From contig JAFLUO010000005.1 in the NCBI GenBank assembly GCA_022508705.1, forward strand, positions 1 through 31,592: a stretch of DNA of 31,592 bases, in the 5' to 3' direction. Position numbers and translations under genes: made by a program. The stretch is from Oscillospiraceae bacterium (GTDB lineage: Bacteria; Bacillota; Clostridia; Oscillospirales; Acutalibacteraceae). Numbering within the stretch: position 1 is the stretch's first letter; the number at the start of each line of letters is the position of its first letter. Shown here piece after piece: positions 16,100 to 24,224 of this stretch. Below the pieces are notes generated by a model that worked only from the letters and a program-made list of their open reading frames with translations, had not been told where the DNA came from and did no database searches.

Positions 16100-19036
16100 A
16101 TGGCACATATAAAAGTAGTTCGCAGAAGTATGCGGCCTGAAGAGTGGACCGACCTTCGCTTCGGTTGGCTTAAAAGGTACATATACGAAGAAAAATTTGA
16201 AATAGAAAATCTAAAAGTCCGAAATGCACGGCAGGTGGGTGAAAACGAGTATGAGTTTTACCCTGAGGGCTGGCAACCGCTCAAAAAGGGAGATATGTAT
16301 TTTACGCCCGACGGTACGGCATTTTTTGATGCTGACGTTATTATCCCCGAAAGAATGCAGGGAAAAGAGCTTTGGTTTTCACTTAAAACCGCCGCTGAAA
16401 TAATAGTAAAGTGCAACGGCAAATATGTCGGCGGAGTTGACCCGAACAGAGACAGAATTTTGTTAACTCCCTATATAGACGGAAATACAGCACTTCATTT
16501 TGAAATGGAGGGCTATAACCGCTCAAAGCCTGACGATGAACGCAATCCTGAAAGTCTGTCTGTAAGAGGATGCCGCCAGATTTTTGAGGGCGCGTACCTT
16601 GCCGTAATAAATCATACAGTACTCGACTTGGTTTACGATATTGAGCTTCTTTTGGATATTGCAAAAAGTGACTCGTTTAATGAGGATTACCGTGCATTTA
16701 TAAACCGTGAGCTTAACAATGCGCTCAATCTAATTGATTTTGACGATGTGCAAACAGAAGATGTTGCAAACGCACAAAAATACGTAAATGACGTAATTTT
16801 TGCAAATGACGATTATAAAGGTAACGGGGACGTTGCTTTAGTTGCACATTCTCATCTTGATTTGGCATATTACTGGAGAAGAATACATTCGGTACAGAAA
16901 AATCTCCGTACTGTCCTTATTCAGCTTCGCTTAATGGACCGTTATCCCGATTTTAAATATACACACACTCAGCCTCAGACATATGAAATGCTTGAAAAGT
17001 ATTATCCTGAGGTTTTTGAAGAACTAAAAGAGAAAATCGCAAACGGTCAGTTTGAGCCGGTAGGCGCTATGTATGTTGAGCCTGACTGCAACATTCCGTC
17101 AGCGGAAAGCCTTATAAGACAGTGCCTTTATGGACAGAGCTATTACCGTGAAAAATTCGGAAAAACTATTGACAACGCTTGGTTGCCGGACGTTTTCGGC
17201 AACAGCTGGGTTTTACCGCAAATACTGCTTAAGAGCGGAGTAAAATATTTCGTTTCCAACAAAATGTCAACATGGAATGACACAAACCGTTTCCCGCACA
17301 ACAATTTTATTTGGCGCGGTATTGACGGAAGCGAGGTTTATGCCTGCGTTCCGCCCACTCATTTCATAACTTGGAATGCCCCCAGCAGCGTTCAGGAAAA
17401 TTGGGACGCTTATCAGGATAAAAACAGCGGCGGTCAAACCCTTCAGATGTTCGGTTACGGTGACGGCGGCAGCGGTGTTACCGAAGAAATGATTGAGCTT
17501 ATGCACCGTTTTTCTAAGGTTTCCGCTATGCCTAAAACTGAGCATCTCGGCGGCAGTGAATATTTACATAAAAACTTAGACGGTAATGAAAATTTAGAGA
17601 AATGGGACGGCGAGCTGTACCTTGAAATGCACAGAGGAACATTCACCACAAAGTCAGACCTTAAACGAATGAACAGAAAGCTTGAGTACAAGCTTCGTGA
17701 GGCGGAGATAATTTCAACGCTCAATCATTTAAAGGGTGCAACCTATCCTTATGAAGAAATAAAAGATTGCTACAAAATATTGCTTACAAATCAGTTCCAC
17801 GATATTTTGCCGGGCAGTCACATTCACCCTGTATTTGTTGATACAATGAAAGAGCTTAATGAAATAGACGCCCGCCTTGAAAGCGTTATCGGCACGGGGG
17901 ATAAGTATTTTAACTCTCTTAACTTTAAGCGTGAGCATCTGACATTTATTGAAGATACTGACGGTCACAGCGAAAGGCTCGGTGTTAAGGGTAATTGGGT
18001 AATTCCGAATATTCCCGCACTCAGTTCCGCCGTAATTCCGTGGCGCACTTTTGCAGGCGAATGGTGCGAAATTGCCGATTACATTACAACTCCGTTCTAT
18101 AAAATTAAATTCAATAAAGACGGCAGCATTGAAAGCCTTTTTGACCGTGAGCTTAAACGTGAATGGACTGACGGCGAGTTTAATAAATTAAAGCTTTATA
18201 AGGACAACCCCGGTGTTTATGATGCTTGGGATATTTTGCCCAATTACAAGGAAGTGGAAGTTCCTTATAAAATTATTTCACCGCTCAAAACAATAGAAAA
18301 GAGCAGTGAATGTGCGGCGTTTGAGGTTATACTCGGTACTGAAAAAAGCACTTGGAAAAGAATTATTAGAGTGTTCCGTCAGTCCCGCGGAATTGAGGTT
18401 GAAAACATAGTAGATTGGCATGAAAAGCACGTTCTTGCAAAGGCACAGTTTGACTGTAATGTGCTTACCCGTGAGGCAGTTTGCGATTTAGGAGCGGGCT
18501 TCATTAAGCGTGAAACTCACCGAAATACCTCCTGGCAGCAGGCACGGTTTGAGGTTTGCCACCACAAGTGGTTTGATATGGCTGAAACTGACGGCGGTAT
18601 TGCCATAATCAACGAGTCAAAATACGGCGCAGGCTTTTATGAAAATTCAGCCTCGCTGAGCCTTTTGCGTTCAACAATCCGCCCCGACATTGAGAGCGAT
18701 ATGGGACACCACGAATTTTGCTATATGATTTATCCGCACCCACAAGATTTTGTTTCAGCGGAAATAAATAATATAGCGTATGAGTATAATGTTCCTATGG
18801 TAAAAGCCGACCTTACCTGCGAAAATTCATTCGGCGAACTTTTCTTACAGACAATGAAGATGTCCGAAAACGGCAAAATGATAGTTATTCGATTGTCCGA
18901 GCAAAACGGCAAGAGAGGGCAGATTGAGCTTTCTGGTAAGGTGAAAATCCTTAATATGCTTGAAGATGTAATAGGTGAGGCTACAACCCTTAACTACTCT
19001 CCCTTTGAGATTTTAACCGTCGGCATAGAAATTTAA
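16100..19036 (+). CDS. GH38 alpha-mannosidase, cytoplasmic
   Basis: A 978-residue retaining alpha-mannosidase. The first ~240 residues are the N-terminal beta domain found in bacterial and Class II cytosolic enzymes. The catalytic domain starts with AHSHLDLAYYW, where His250 and Asp254 bind zinc (the equivalent of the HxHxD site). The nucleophile is Asp364 in WLPDVFGNSW, and NQFHDILPGSHI carries a further zinc-ligand His. The C-terminal ~380 residues are beta-sandwich domains. There is no signal peptide, so it acts on imported manno-oligosaccharides or trimmed N-glycans. AGGAGA is the ribosome site. It is last in the operon, followed by a strong terminator. Confidence 0.94.
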   Translation: MAHIKVVRRSMRPEEWTDLRFGWLKRYIYEEKFEIENLKVRNARQVGENEYEFYPEGWQPLKKGDMYFTPDGTAFFDADVIIPERMQGKELWFSLKTAAEIIVKCNGKYVGGVDPNRDRILLTPYIDGNTALHFEMEGYNRSKPDDERNPESLSVRGCRQIFEGAYLAVINHTVLDLVYDIELLLDIAKSDSFNEDYRAFINRELNNALNLIDFDDVQTEDVANAQKYVNDVIFANDDYKGNGDVALVAHSHLDLAYYWRRIHSVQKNLRTVLIQLRLMDRYPDFKYTHTQPQTYEMLEKYYPEVFEELKEKIANGQFEPVGAMYVEPDCNIPSAESLIRQCLYGQSYYREKFGKTIDNAWLPDVFGNSWVLPQILLKSGVKYFVSNKMSTWNDTNRFPHNNFIWRGIDGSEVYACVPPTHFITWNAPSSVQENWDAYQDKNSGGQTLQMFGYGDGGSGVTEEMIELMHRFSKVSAMPKTEHLGGSEYLHKNLDGNENLEKWDGELYLEMHRGTFTTKSDLKRMNRKLEYKLREAEIISTLNHLKGATYPYEEIKDCYKILLTNQFHDILPGSHIHPVFVDTMKELNEIDARLESVIGTGDKYFNSLNFKREHLTFIEDTDGHSERLGVKGNWVIPNIPALSSAVIPWRTFAGEWCEIADYITTPFYKIKFNKDGSIESLFDRELKREWTDGEFNKLKLYKDNPGVYDAWDILPNYKEVEVPYKIISPLKTIEKSSECAAFEVILGTEKSTWKRIIRVFRQSRGIEVENIVDWHEKHVLAKAQFDCNVLTREAVCDLGAGFIKRETHRNTSWQQARFEVCHHKWFDMAETDGGIAIINESKYGAGFYENSASLSLLRSTIRPDIESDMGHHEFCYMIYPHPQDFVSAEINNIAYEYNVPMVKADLTCENSFGELFLQTMKMSENGKMIVIRLSEQNGKRGQIELSGKVKILNMLEDVIGEATTLNYSPFEILTVGIEI

Positions 19037-19066
19037 TTGTATAAGTAAATATTTTAACATTACAAA

Positions 19067-19091
19067 AAACCGTCGGTTTAACCGACGGTTT
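19067..19091. terminator. Bidirectional terminator between GH38 and DUF1846 genes
   Basis: A perfect 11-bp stem AAACCGTCGGT / ACCGACGGTTT with a TTA loop, A-rich before and T-rich after. It can serve both convergent genes. Confidence 0.88.
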
Positions 19092-19110
19092 TGCTTTTAA
19101 AATAGTGATT

Positions 19111-20595
19111 TTATTTGTTATAATAACTCTTTTTCTGTCTTGACGGCTCGCAGGTTATGTTTATTCCAAGCTTGCCGAGCGTGTGCATGTCAACGTCTGC
19201 CAAAATAACGGTTGAGTGCATTTCACAGCCTTGAAGGCTTTGGAGCGCCTGCATTGCCCTTTCGGCAGTGGGATTAGTTGCGGCTGAAATTGAAAGCGCA
19301 ATTAAAACCTCATCCGTGTGAAGTCTCGGATTGCGGTTTCCAAGGTGATTTATTTTAAGGTCTTGAATAGGCTCAATAACAATTGGGGACACCAAATCAA
19401 TATCATTGCTGATACCTGCAATGTGTTTAAGCGCATTAAGAAGGGCTGCGGATGATGCGCCGAGCAGTGAAGATGTCTTGCCTAAAACAACCGTCCCGTC
19501 GGCAAGCTCAATAGCGGCGGCAGGTGCGCCCGTTTCATCACTCTTTTGCAAAGCAGGCTCAACGCACTTTCTGTACTCAGGAGTAATTTCAAGCTGTTTC
19601 ATTAAAAGCTCAAGGCTGTAAATTTCATTTGCAACGTTTTCACCGTTTTTCTTTTTAACAAGAGCCTTGTAATATCTGCGAATAACCTCTTGCTTTGAAG
19701 CCTCTTTAACTGCATCGTCGTCAAAAATGCAGTTTCCTGCCATATTAACACCCATATCGGTAGGTGATTTATAGGGCGAGATTCCGTAAATTCTTTCAAA
19801 AATTTCATTAAGCACGGGGAAAATTTCAATATCGCGGTTGTAGTTTACCGTTGTTTTGCCGTATGCTTCAAGGTGGAACGGATCTATCATATTTATATCT
19901 TTAAGGTCTGTTGTTGCCGCTTCATAGGCAAGGTTAACGGGGTGCTTGAGAGGGAGATTCCAAATGGGGAATGTTTCAAATTTGGCGTATCCTGCTTTAA
20001 TTCCGCGCTTTTGCTCATGGTAAAGCTGAGAAAGACAAACTGCCATTTTACCGCTTCCGGGACCGGGCGCCGTAACAACAACGAGGGGCTGAGTTGTTTC
20101 TATGTAATCGTTTTTGCCGTAGCCGTTGTCGCTGACTATAAGCTGAATATCCTGCGGATAGTTTTCGATAGTGTAATGTCTGTAGGTTTTAATTCCCAAT
20201 CCTGCAAGCTTTTCTTCAAATTTAATTGCAGACGGCTGAGAGCCGAACTGTGTAAGCACAACTCCGCAAATGCGAAGACCGAAGCTATGGTAAATATCCA
20301 TAAGGCGAAGAACGTCAAGGTCGTAAGTGATGCCGATGTCGCCTCTGACTTTGTTCTTTTCAATGTCATTTGCATTGATAGCTATAATCATTTCAGCACT
20401 GTCTTTGAGCTGAAGAAGCATTTTCATTTTACTGTCGGGAAGAAATCCGGGGAGGACTCTGGACGCATGGTAATCGTCAAAAATTTTACCGCCGAATTCA
20501 AGGTAAAGCTTACCGCCGAACTGACTTATTCGCTCTTTTATATGCTCCGACTGCATTTTAAGATATTTGTCATTATCAAACCCTTGTTTTGCCAT
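19111..20595 (-). CDS. DUF1846 (UPF0371) family protein
   Basis: A 494-residue cytoplasmic protein of the DUF1846 family, common in Firmicutes, with no established reaction. Family blocks include QFGGKLYLEFGGKIFDDYHA near the N-terminus, NANDIEKNKVRGDIGITYD, and TAPGPGSGKMAVCLSQLYHE near the middle, which looks like a nucleotide-binding P-loop (GPGSGK). The C-terminal part has AIELADGTVVLGKTSSLLGA and HTDEVLIALSISAATNP. The start is the ATG at 20595, with AGGAG 7 bases upstream; the ATG two codons earlier lies only 1 base after that ribosome site. It has its own good promoter. The family is certain and the function unknown. Confidence 0.9.
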   Translation of the reverse strand: MAKQGFDNDKYLKMQSEHIKERISQFGGKLYLEFGGKIFDDYHASRVLPGFLPDSKMKMLLQLKDSAEMIIAINANDIEKNKVRGDIGITYDLDVLRLMDIYHSFGLRICGVVLTQFGSQPSAIKFEEKLAGLGIKTYRHYTIENYPQDIQLIVSDNGYGKNDYIETTQPLVVVTAPGPGSGKMAVCLSQLYHEQKRGIKAGYAKFETFPIWNLPLKHPVNLAYEAATTDLKDINMIDPFHLEAYGKTTVNYNRDIEIFPVLNEIFERIYGISPYKSPTDMGVNMAGNCIFDDDAVKEASKQEVIRRYYKALVKKKNGENVANEIYSLELLMKQLEITPEYRKCVEPALQKSDETGAPAAAIELADGTVVLGKTSSLLGASSAALLNALKHIAGISNDIDLVSPIVIEPIQDLKINHLGNRNPRLHTDEVLIALSISAATNPTAERAMQALQSLQGCEMHSTVILADVDMHTLGKLGINITCEPSRQKKSYYNK

Positions 20596-20643
20596 ATTCA
20601 TTCTCCTATTTATGTTTTCCGTCTCTTTAAAATAACCTTAATA

Positions 20644-20672
20644 ATTATAAACAAAAAAAGGCTTTATTTCAA
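20644..20672 (-). promoter_or_regulatory. Strong sigma-A promoter of the DUF1846 gene
   Basis: On the minus strand TTGAAA (20667-20672), 17 bases, TATAAT (20644-20649): almost the consensus. Confidence 0.82.
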
Positions 20673-20717
20673 GGAATTCAAATGTCTTTTTAAGTAGATA
20701 TATGTAAATAATAAAAG

Positions 20718-20778
20718 GCAGATTTCGGTTACTTTTTACAAAGTTGAAAAAACTCGAAAAAAGTAATTGAAAATCTGC
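20718..20778. other. Long AT-rich hairpin upstream of the DUF1846 promoter
   Basis: GCAGATTT (20718-20725) pairs with AAATCTGC (20771-20778), then TTACTTTTT (20729-20737) with AAAAAGTAA (20758-20766), and AGTT with AACT near the tip. On the minus strand it is followed by CTTTTATTATTT, so it may end transcripts arriving from the HAD gene; it could also be a small repeat. Confidence 0.55.
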
Positions 20779-20820
20779 TCTAAGAGGTGTATGATATTTA
20801 ACGTACCACCACTTTTGGGG

Positions 20821-21102
20821 TATAGCCGAGGGAAACCGAACCCCATACGCCGCAAAGCAACAATCTTGGGCACCCTCGGACGTTTTTTGTTTCACAATAC
20901 GACAGTATTGTTTCGCCAAAGAAACGCCCGTAGCTACCCAACCTTATTGGTTTGCGGTGCTGCGCAGTTTATCGCGAGGAGATTTTGAATGGATGCAAGG
21001 CAAAAACCGCAGGAATACTGACGTATTTCGAGGATTTTTAACGCAGCAGACGACAAAAGCTACCGCGAGAAACCGTGTGGTGTTCGGTTCTCCTCGGCTA
21101 TA
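20821..21102. repeat. MITE-like 282-bp element with ~29-bp terminal inverted repeats
   Basis: The left end TATAGCCGAGGGAAACCGAA matches the reverse complement of the right end (TATAGCCGAGGAGAACCGAA), and the match goes on for about 9 more bases with few differences. There is no convincing ORF inside. Internal hairpins are ACAATAC-GACA-GTATTGT (20894-20911) and an AAAAACC ... GGATTTTT stem around GGAATAC-TGAC-GTATTTC (near 21003-21040). Each end reads TATA, consistent with a TA target duplication as in IS630/mariner-type MITEs, but no longer duplication is visible. The right half resembles the inner part of 7214-7379. With 20596-20820 it fills the 502-base gap between the DUF1846 and HAD genes. 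Confidence 0.75.
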
Positions 21103-21778
21103 AAATATTTTTTATTTCAGTAAGTGAATTAACGGTGAAGTCGGGGAGAATGTTCTCTGCTTTACCGCTATTTTTTTTGTTAAACCAAATTGTTGTCATA
21201 TTGTATTTAATTCCGCCTGAAATATCAGCGTGAAGAGAATCTCCGATAAGCACTGCTTCCTCGGGTCTTATGTTGTCCAAATTGCCAAAACAATTGTCAA
21301 AAAAGGCGGACTCGGGTTTTTGCACGCCTAAAAGCTCCGATGTGAAAACATCAGTAAAATACTCTAAAAGCTTTGCCTTTTTCAGTCTCTTGATTTGCTG
21401 TTCTTGCGGACCATTGCTGGCAGCATAAATTTTGTATTTTGAGGATAAATATGCGAGTAAATCCTTCGCACCGTCAACTTTTTCGGCACTTTCGGAAATA
21501 TGCTTTTGGAAATGTTTTTCAAATTCATATCCGTCTATGTTTGTAATGCCGAATTCTCCGAGTACGGTAAACCAGCGTTTGCCGTAAAGGTCACTCTTTG
21601 TAATTTCGCTTTTTTCGAGCCTGTGCCAAAGTCCTGCGTTTATTTCCTCAAAAACGGGAAACATAAACTTTTCAAATTGCAGTCCGAAATCCTTAAAACT
21701 TTCGGACATAGAATATTCTGCACACTTGCTAAAATCAAGCAAAGTGTCGTCAATATCAATAAAAACCGCTTTTATCAT
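21098..21778 (-). CDS. HAD-superfamily hydrolase, YjjG/YfnB-like nucleotidase
   Basis: A 226-residue HAD phosphatase. Motif I is DIDDTLLDF (nucleophile Asp8, acid/base Asp10), motif II AASNGP, motif III Lys in GVQKPESAFF, and motif IV IGDSLHADISGG. The helical cap lies between residues ~15 and 90. The closest named family by pattern is YjjG-type nucleotidase, which cleans up non-canonical pyrimidine nucleotides; other small phosphate esters are possible. The start is ATG 21778 with GGTGAT upstream; longer frames to 21823 run into the promoter. The stop TAG (21098-21100) lies within the right terminal repeat of the element at 20821-21102, so the last residues may have been reshaped by its insertion. 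Confidence 0.86.
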   Translation of the reverse strand: MIKAVFIDIDDTLLDFSKCAEYSMSESFKDFGLQFEKFMFPVFEEINAGLWHRLEKSEITKSDLYGKRWFTVLGEFGITNIDGYEFEKHFQKHISESAEKVDGAKDLLAYLSSKYKIYAASNGPQEQQIKRLKKAKLLEYFTDVFTSELLGVQKPESAFFDNCFGNLDNIRPEEAVLIGDSLHADISGGIKYNMTTIWFNKKNSGKAENILPDFTVNSLTEIKNIL

Positions 21779-21794
21779 CTTAATCACCAAACTT

Positions 21795-21823
21795 ATTGTA
21801 ACAGATAAACATTTTTTATTCAA
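21795..21823 (-). promoter_or_regulatory. Sigma-A promoter of the HAD hydrolase gene
   Basis: On the minus strand TTGAAT (21818-21823), 17 bases, TACAAT (21795-21800). It rules out translation starts upstream of 21778. Confidence 0.75.
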
Positions 21824-21837
21824 GTGAAGACCCGCTA

Positions 21838-21867
21838 TTGATTATTTGTTTCGTTTTATGATACAAT
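21838..21867 (+). promoter_or_regulatory. Promoter of the chromate-transporter pair
   Basis: TTGATT (21838-21843), 18 bases, TACAAT (21862-21867), with a TG one base before the -10 box (extended -10). Confidence 0.65.
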
Positions 21868-21897
21868 AACTGAAAACCACCTGAGCGGAGGAAACAA

Positions 21898-22473
21898 ATG
21901 AAAAATCAAGGAAAGCTCTATAAAATATGGCTTTTATTTTTAACCTTTTTTAAAATAGGAGCATTTACCTTTGGCGGCGGGTATGCCATGATACCGCTTA
22001 TTCAAAGGGAAGTGGCAGATAAAAGAAAATGGATAACCGAGGATGATATTCTTGATATTATCGCAATAGCCGAAAGCACTCCAGGGCCTATTGCAGTTAA
22101 CTCCGCAACCTTTGTGGGCTTTAAGACAGCTGGATTTTTTGGCGCATTTGCATCCACTCTAGGCGTAGTGCTTCCGTCATTTGTAATCATAACCGTTATT
22201 GCATATTTACTTCGGAATTTCAGCGATTACAAAGGCGTTCGCTATGCTTTTTTCGGTGTCCGTGCAGGTGTTTTGGCGCTGATAATAAAAGGTCTCGTTT
22301 CTATGTATAAGCAGGTGAATAAAAATCTTGTTTCATATGTGATTATGGGCGCCGCTTTTGTGCTTGTAGCGTTTTTTAACGTCAACGTTTTGCTTGTTAT
22401 TATCGGCTGTGCGGTATTCGGTCTTGTTACAAGCATTGTAATAAGCAGGAGGGCGAAAAATGATTTATCTTAA
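21898..22473 (+). CDS. Chromate transporter (ChrA), first half-size subunit
   Basis: A 191-residue short-chain CHR protein with about five to six membrane segments. The signature FTFGGGYAMIPLIQREV lies near residue 22, followed by AIAESTPGPIAVNSATFVG and the STLGVVLPSF segment. Short CHR proteins work as pairs of homologous halves with opposite membrane orientation, and the second half follows here with a 14-base overlap. Known members export chromate, with sulfate-like anion specificity; in a gut anaerobe the natural substrate is uncertain. GGAGG is the ribosome site. Confidence 0.92.
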   Translation: MKNQGKLYKIWLLFLTFFKIGAFTFGGGYAMIPLIQREVADKRKWITEDDILDIIAIAESTPGPIAVNSATFVGFKTAGFFGAFASTLGVVLPSFVIITVIAYLLRNFSDYKGVRYAFFGVRAGVLALIIKGLVSMYKQVNKNLVSYVIMGAAFVLVAFFNVNVLLVIIGCAVFGLVTSIVISRRAKNDLS

Positions 22474-23032
22474 GCTTTTCCTTACATTTTTTAAAATCGG
22501 TTTATTCACTTTCGGCGGCGGATATGCAATGCTTCCGCTGATACAGGCCGAGGTGCTAAAAAACGAGTGGATGACAAATACGGAAATTATGAATTTTGTA
22601 GCAATTTCCGAAAGCACTCCGGGCCCCTTCGCCATAAATATGGCAACCTTTGTGGGAACGGAAACAGGCGGAGTTTTCGGAGCCGTCTGCTCAACGCTGG
22701 GCGTTGTAATGCCGTCGTTTATCGTAATTTTAATAGTTGCATCCGTTTATGAAAAATTCAAGAAAAACAAGGTGGTAGCAGGGTGTATGACGGGCTTGCG
22801 CCCAGCTGCAATAGGGCTTATAGCATCCGCGGCGCTCTCCCTTGCAATTACCGCGTTGTTTGCAGACGGAATATCGGTTTCCGTATTCAAAAGCGTTGAA
22901 TTTTACATTTCGGCAGTTGTTTGTATTGTTATGACGGTTTTAGCTCTCAAAAAAGTGCATCCGATTAAAATAATAACTGCATCCGCCGCCGTGGGAATTA
23001 TAGCAGGATATGCGTTGAATCTTCCCGTATAA
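22460..23032 (+). CDS. Chromate transporter (ChrA), second half-size subunit
   Basis: A 190-residue paralogue of the preceding protein, sharing FKIGLFTFGGGYAMLPLIQ, AISESTPGPFAINMATFVG and STLGVVMPSF. It starts inside the 3' end of the first gene, with AGGAGGG 6 bases before the ATG, so the two are translationally coupled. They likely form a heterodimer in the cytoplasmic membrane. The operon ends at the hairpin at 23038-23066. Confidence 0.92.
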   Translation: MIYLKLFLTFFKIGLFTFGGGYAMLPLIQAEVLKNEWMTNTEIMNFVAISESTPGPFAINMATFVGTETGGVFGAVCSTLGVVMPSFIVILIVASVYEKFKKNKVVAGCMTGLRPAAIGLIASAALSLAITALFADGISVSVFKSVEFYISAVVCIVMTVLALKKVHPIKIITASAAVGIIAGYALNLPV

Positions 23033-23037
23033 AAATT

Positions 23038-23066
23038 AAAGGTACACATCAAAGTGTACCTTTTTT
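23038..23066. terminator. Terminator after the chromate-transporter pair
   Basis: AAAGGTACAC / GTGTACCTTT stem with loop ATCAAA, followed by T6 on the plus strand. It also lies directly past the stop codon of the convergent DUF2752 gene and can serve both. Confidence 0.88.
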
Positions 23067-23484
23067 AATTCTTTATAATAGAAATAATAAATTGTATTCC
23101 CTTAAAGATTAACCCGTTTTGGGGCTCAAAAACAACAACGTTATCGTTGGGGTTCAGCATTCTGTAAATGTAAACGCCGATAAAAAGAGCCGCCATTATG
23201 CAGTTAATTGCTTTTGCCCATTTTTTGGGAAAGCCTAATTTTGTTAAGACAAAAACTACAACAAAAATAATAGGACAGATAAAAAGTGGATGGTAATGAA
23301 AAGCTCCTCTAAAGTTTAAATGAAGGAGACTTAAATATGCCCGTGACATACCGCAGCCTGCACAGGAAACACCCGTTAAAAGTCTTATAGGACAGCCCGT
23401 AAACAAAATATAAATAAGAATAATAACAAAAAAGGCACAAATAAGTTTAATATGCTCTTTTATTTTCTTTTTGCTTAAGCCCAT
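23065..23484 (-). CDS. DUF2752 family membrane protein
   Basis: A protein of about 139 residues with three to four membrane segments. The DUF2752 signature is clear: GCPIRLLTGVSCAGCGMSRA followed by LHLNFRGAFHYHPLF, i.e. CxGCGxxRA ... A..xHPL. The function of the family is unknown. The start is uncertain: ATG 23484 is chosen because the frame upstream (a TTG at 23517) runs through the terminator hairpin of the preceding gene. No strong ribosome site precedes ATG 23484; TTG 23502 has AGGGGG 6 bases upstream but that is part of the hairpin. DUF2752 often neighbours zinc-ribbon or DUF4234/TM2 membrane proteins, as here. Confidence 0.8.
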   Translation of the reverse strand: MGLSKKKIKEHIKLICAFFVIILIYILFTGCPIRLLTGVSCAGCGMSRAYLSLLHLNFRGAFHYHPLFICPIIFVVVFVLTKLGFPKKWAKAINCIMAALFIGVYIYRMLNPNDNVVVFEPQNGLIFKGIQFIISIIKN

Positions 23485-23499
23485 AAAATACACCGCCGT

Positions 23500-23525
23500 C
23501 AAAAAAATCCCCCTCAAAGGGGGAT
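23500..23525 (-). terminator. Terminator of the zinc-ribbon/DUF4234 gene
   Basis: ATCCCCC / GGGGGAT with loop TCAAA; on the minus strand a run of seven T follows. It separates the DUF4234 gene from the DUF2752 gene, which must depend on read-through or a promoter of its own. Confidence 0.88.
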
Positions 23526-23545
23526 CTTTTGTCTCGTTTTTTTAA

Positions 23546-24145
23546 TTAGCTAAGACCGTTATACTGGTTATATGCTCTGCAAATTGCGTTTGTATTTTTG
23601 ATAAGGAAATACATTGCAACGAAAGGTCCAACGCCGAAAAGGAAAGCACCTAATACTGCCCACAAAAGAACAGTCGTGCCGTTTTCAGAGAAGCTGAGGC
23701 CGTAACGGGGAGCATTTTCTGCAAGTCTGTTACCGAGATTATAGTACCAGAACCATGAGTAAATACCGCAGGTTAATATATTAAGTACAAGGAACTGTAC
23801 AAGACCCGCTGTGTTTTTACCGTCACCTGCGCAGGCAACATTAACGTCAGCAGCCATTTTATACAAGAAATAATAGCCGTAAATCCCGCAGGTAATAATA
23901 TTGAGAAGGATATAAGCGATAAGACCTCTGTCATCCTTTAGCTTCTGCCCGGGAGCGTATGCCGGCTGACCCTGAACAGAACGGTTGATTTCGTCAAATG
24001 CAGACTTAACCTCGTCCTCAGCCTTTTGAAAAGCGCCTGTTGCCGCATCCTTAACCTGCTGGCCTAAATCGTTTACGGGTGCGCCGCAATTAGCACAGTT
24101 TTTGCTACCGTCTTCAATGGGAGCACCGCATTGTTTACAAAACAT
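23546..24145 (-). CDS. Zinc-ribbon and DUF4234 membrane protein
   Basis: A 199-residue protein. Residues 1-25 form a double-knuckle zinc ribbon (FCKQCGAPIEDGSKNCANCG, four Cys). A polar, acidic linker follows to ~70. The DUF4234 region comes next, with LLNIITCGIYGYYFLYK and its repeat LVLNILTCGIYSWFWYY, each a membrane segment with the ITCGIY motif, and a last membrane segment near residues 160-182. It probably sits in the cytoplasmic membrane with the ribbon inside; the role is unknown. GAGGG gives the ribosome site, with its own promoter at 24182-24210 and its own terminator. Confidence 0.88.
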   Translation of the reverse strand: MFCKQCGAPIEDGSKNCANCGAPVNDLGQQVKDAATGAFQKAEDEVKSAFDEINRSVQGQPAYAPGQKLKDDRGLIAYILLNIITCGIYGYYFLYKMAADVNVACAGDGKNTAGLVQFLVLNILTCGIYSWFWYYNLGNRLAENAPRYGLSFSENGTTVLLWAVLGAFLFGVGPFVAMYFLIKNTNAICRAYNQYNGLS

Positions 24146-24181
24146 AATTTTACCCTCGCTTTTAAATAAATTTACAATAGT

Positions 24182-24210
24182 ATTTTAATACAAGTGTCAA
24201 CCGATGTCAA
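24182..24210 (-). promoter_or_regulatory. Promoter of the zinc-ribbon/DUF4234 gene
   Basis: On the minus strand TTGACA (24205-24210), 17 bases, TAAAAT (24182-24187). A second TTGACA lies 10 bases downstream of the first, inside the spacer. Confidence 0.7.
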
Positions 24211-24224
24211 TACTTGTCGATTGC

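Noticed and set aside
19873..20697. Long plus-strand frame of 274 codons opposite the DUF1846 gene
   Set aside because: It is antisense to a clearly conserved gene and has no family features; it is a shadow frame.
20821..21102. CRISPR array or tandem repeat
   Set aside because: The repeats are terminal and inverted, not regularly spaced direct repeats.
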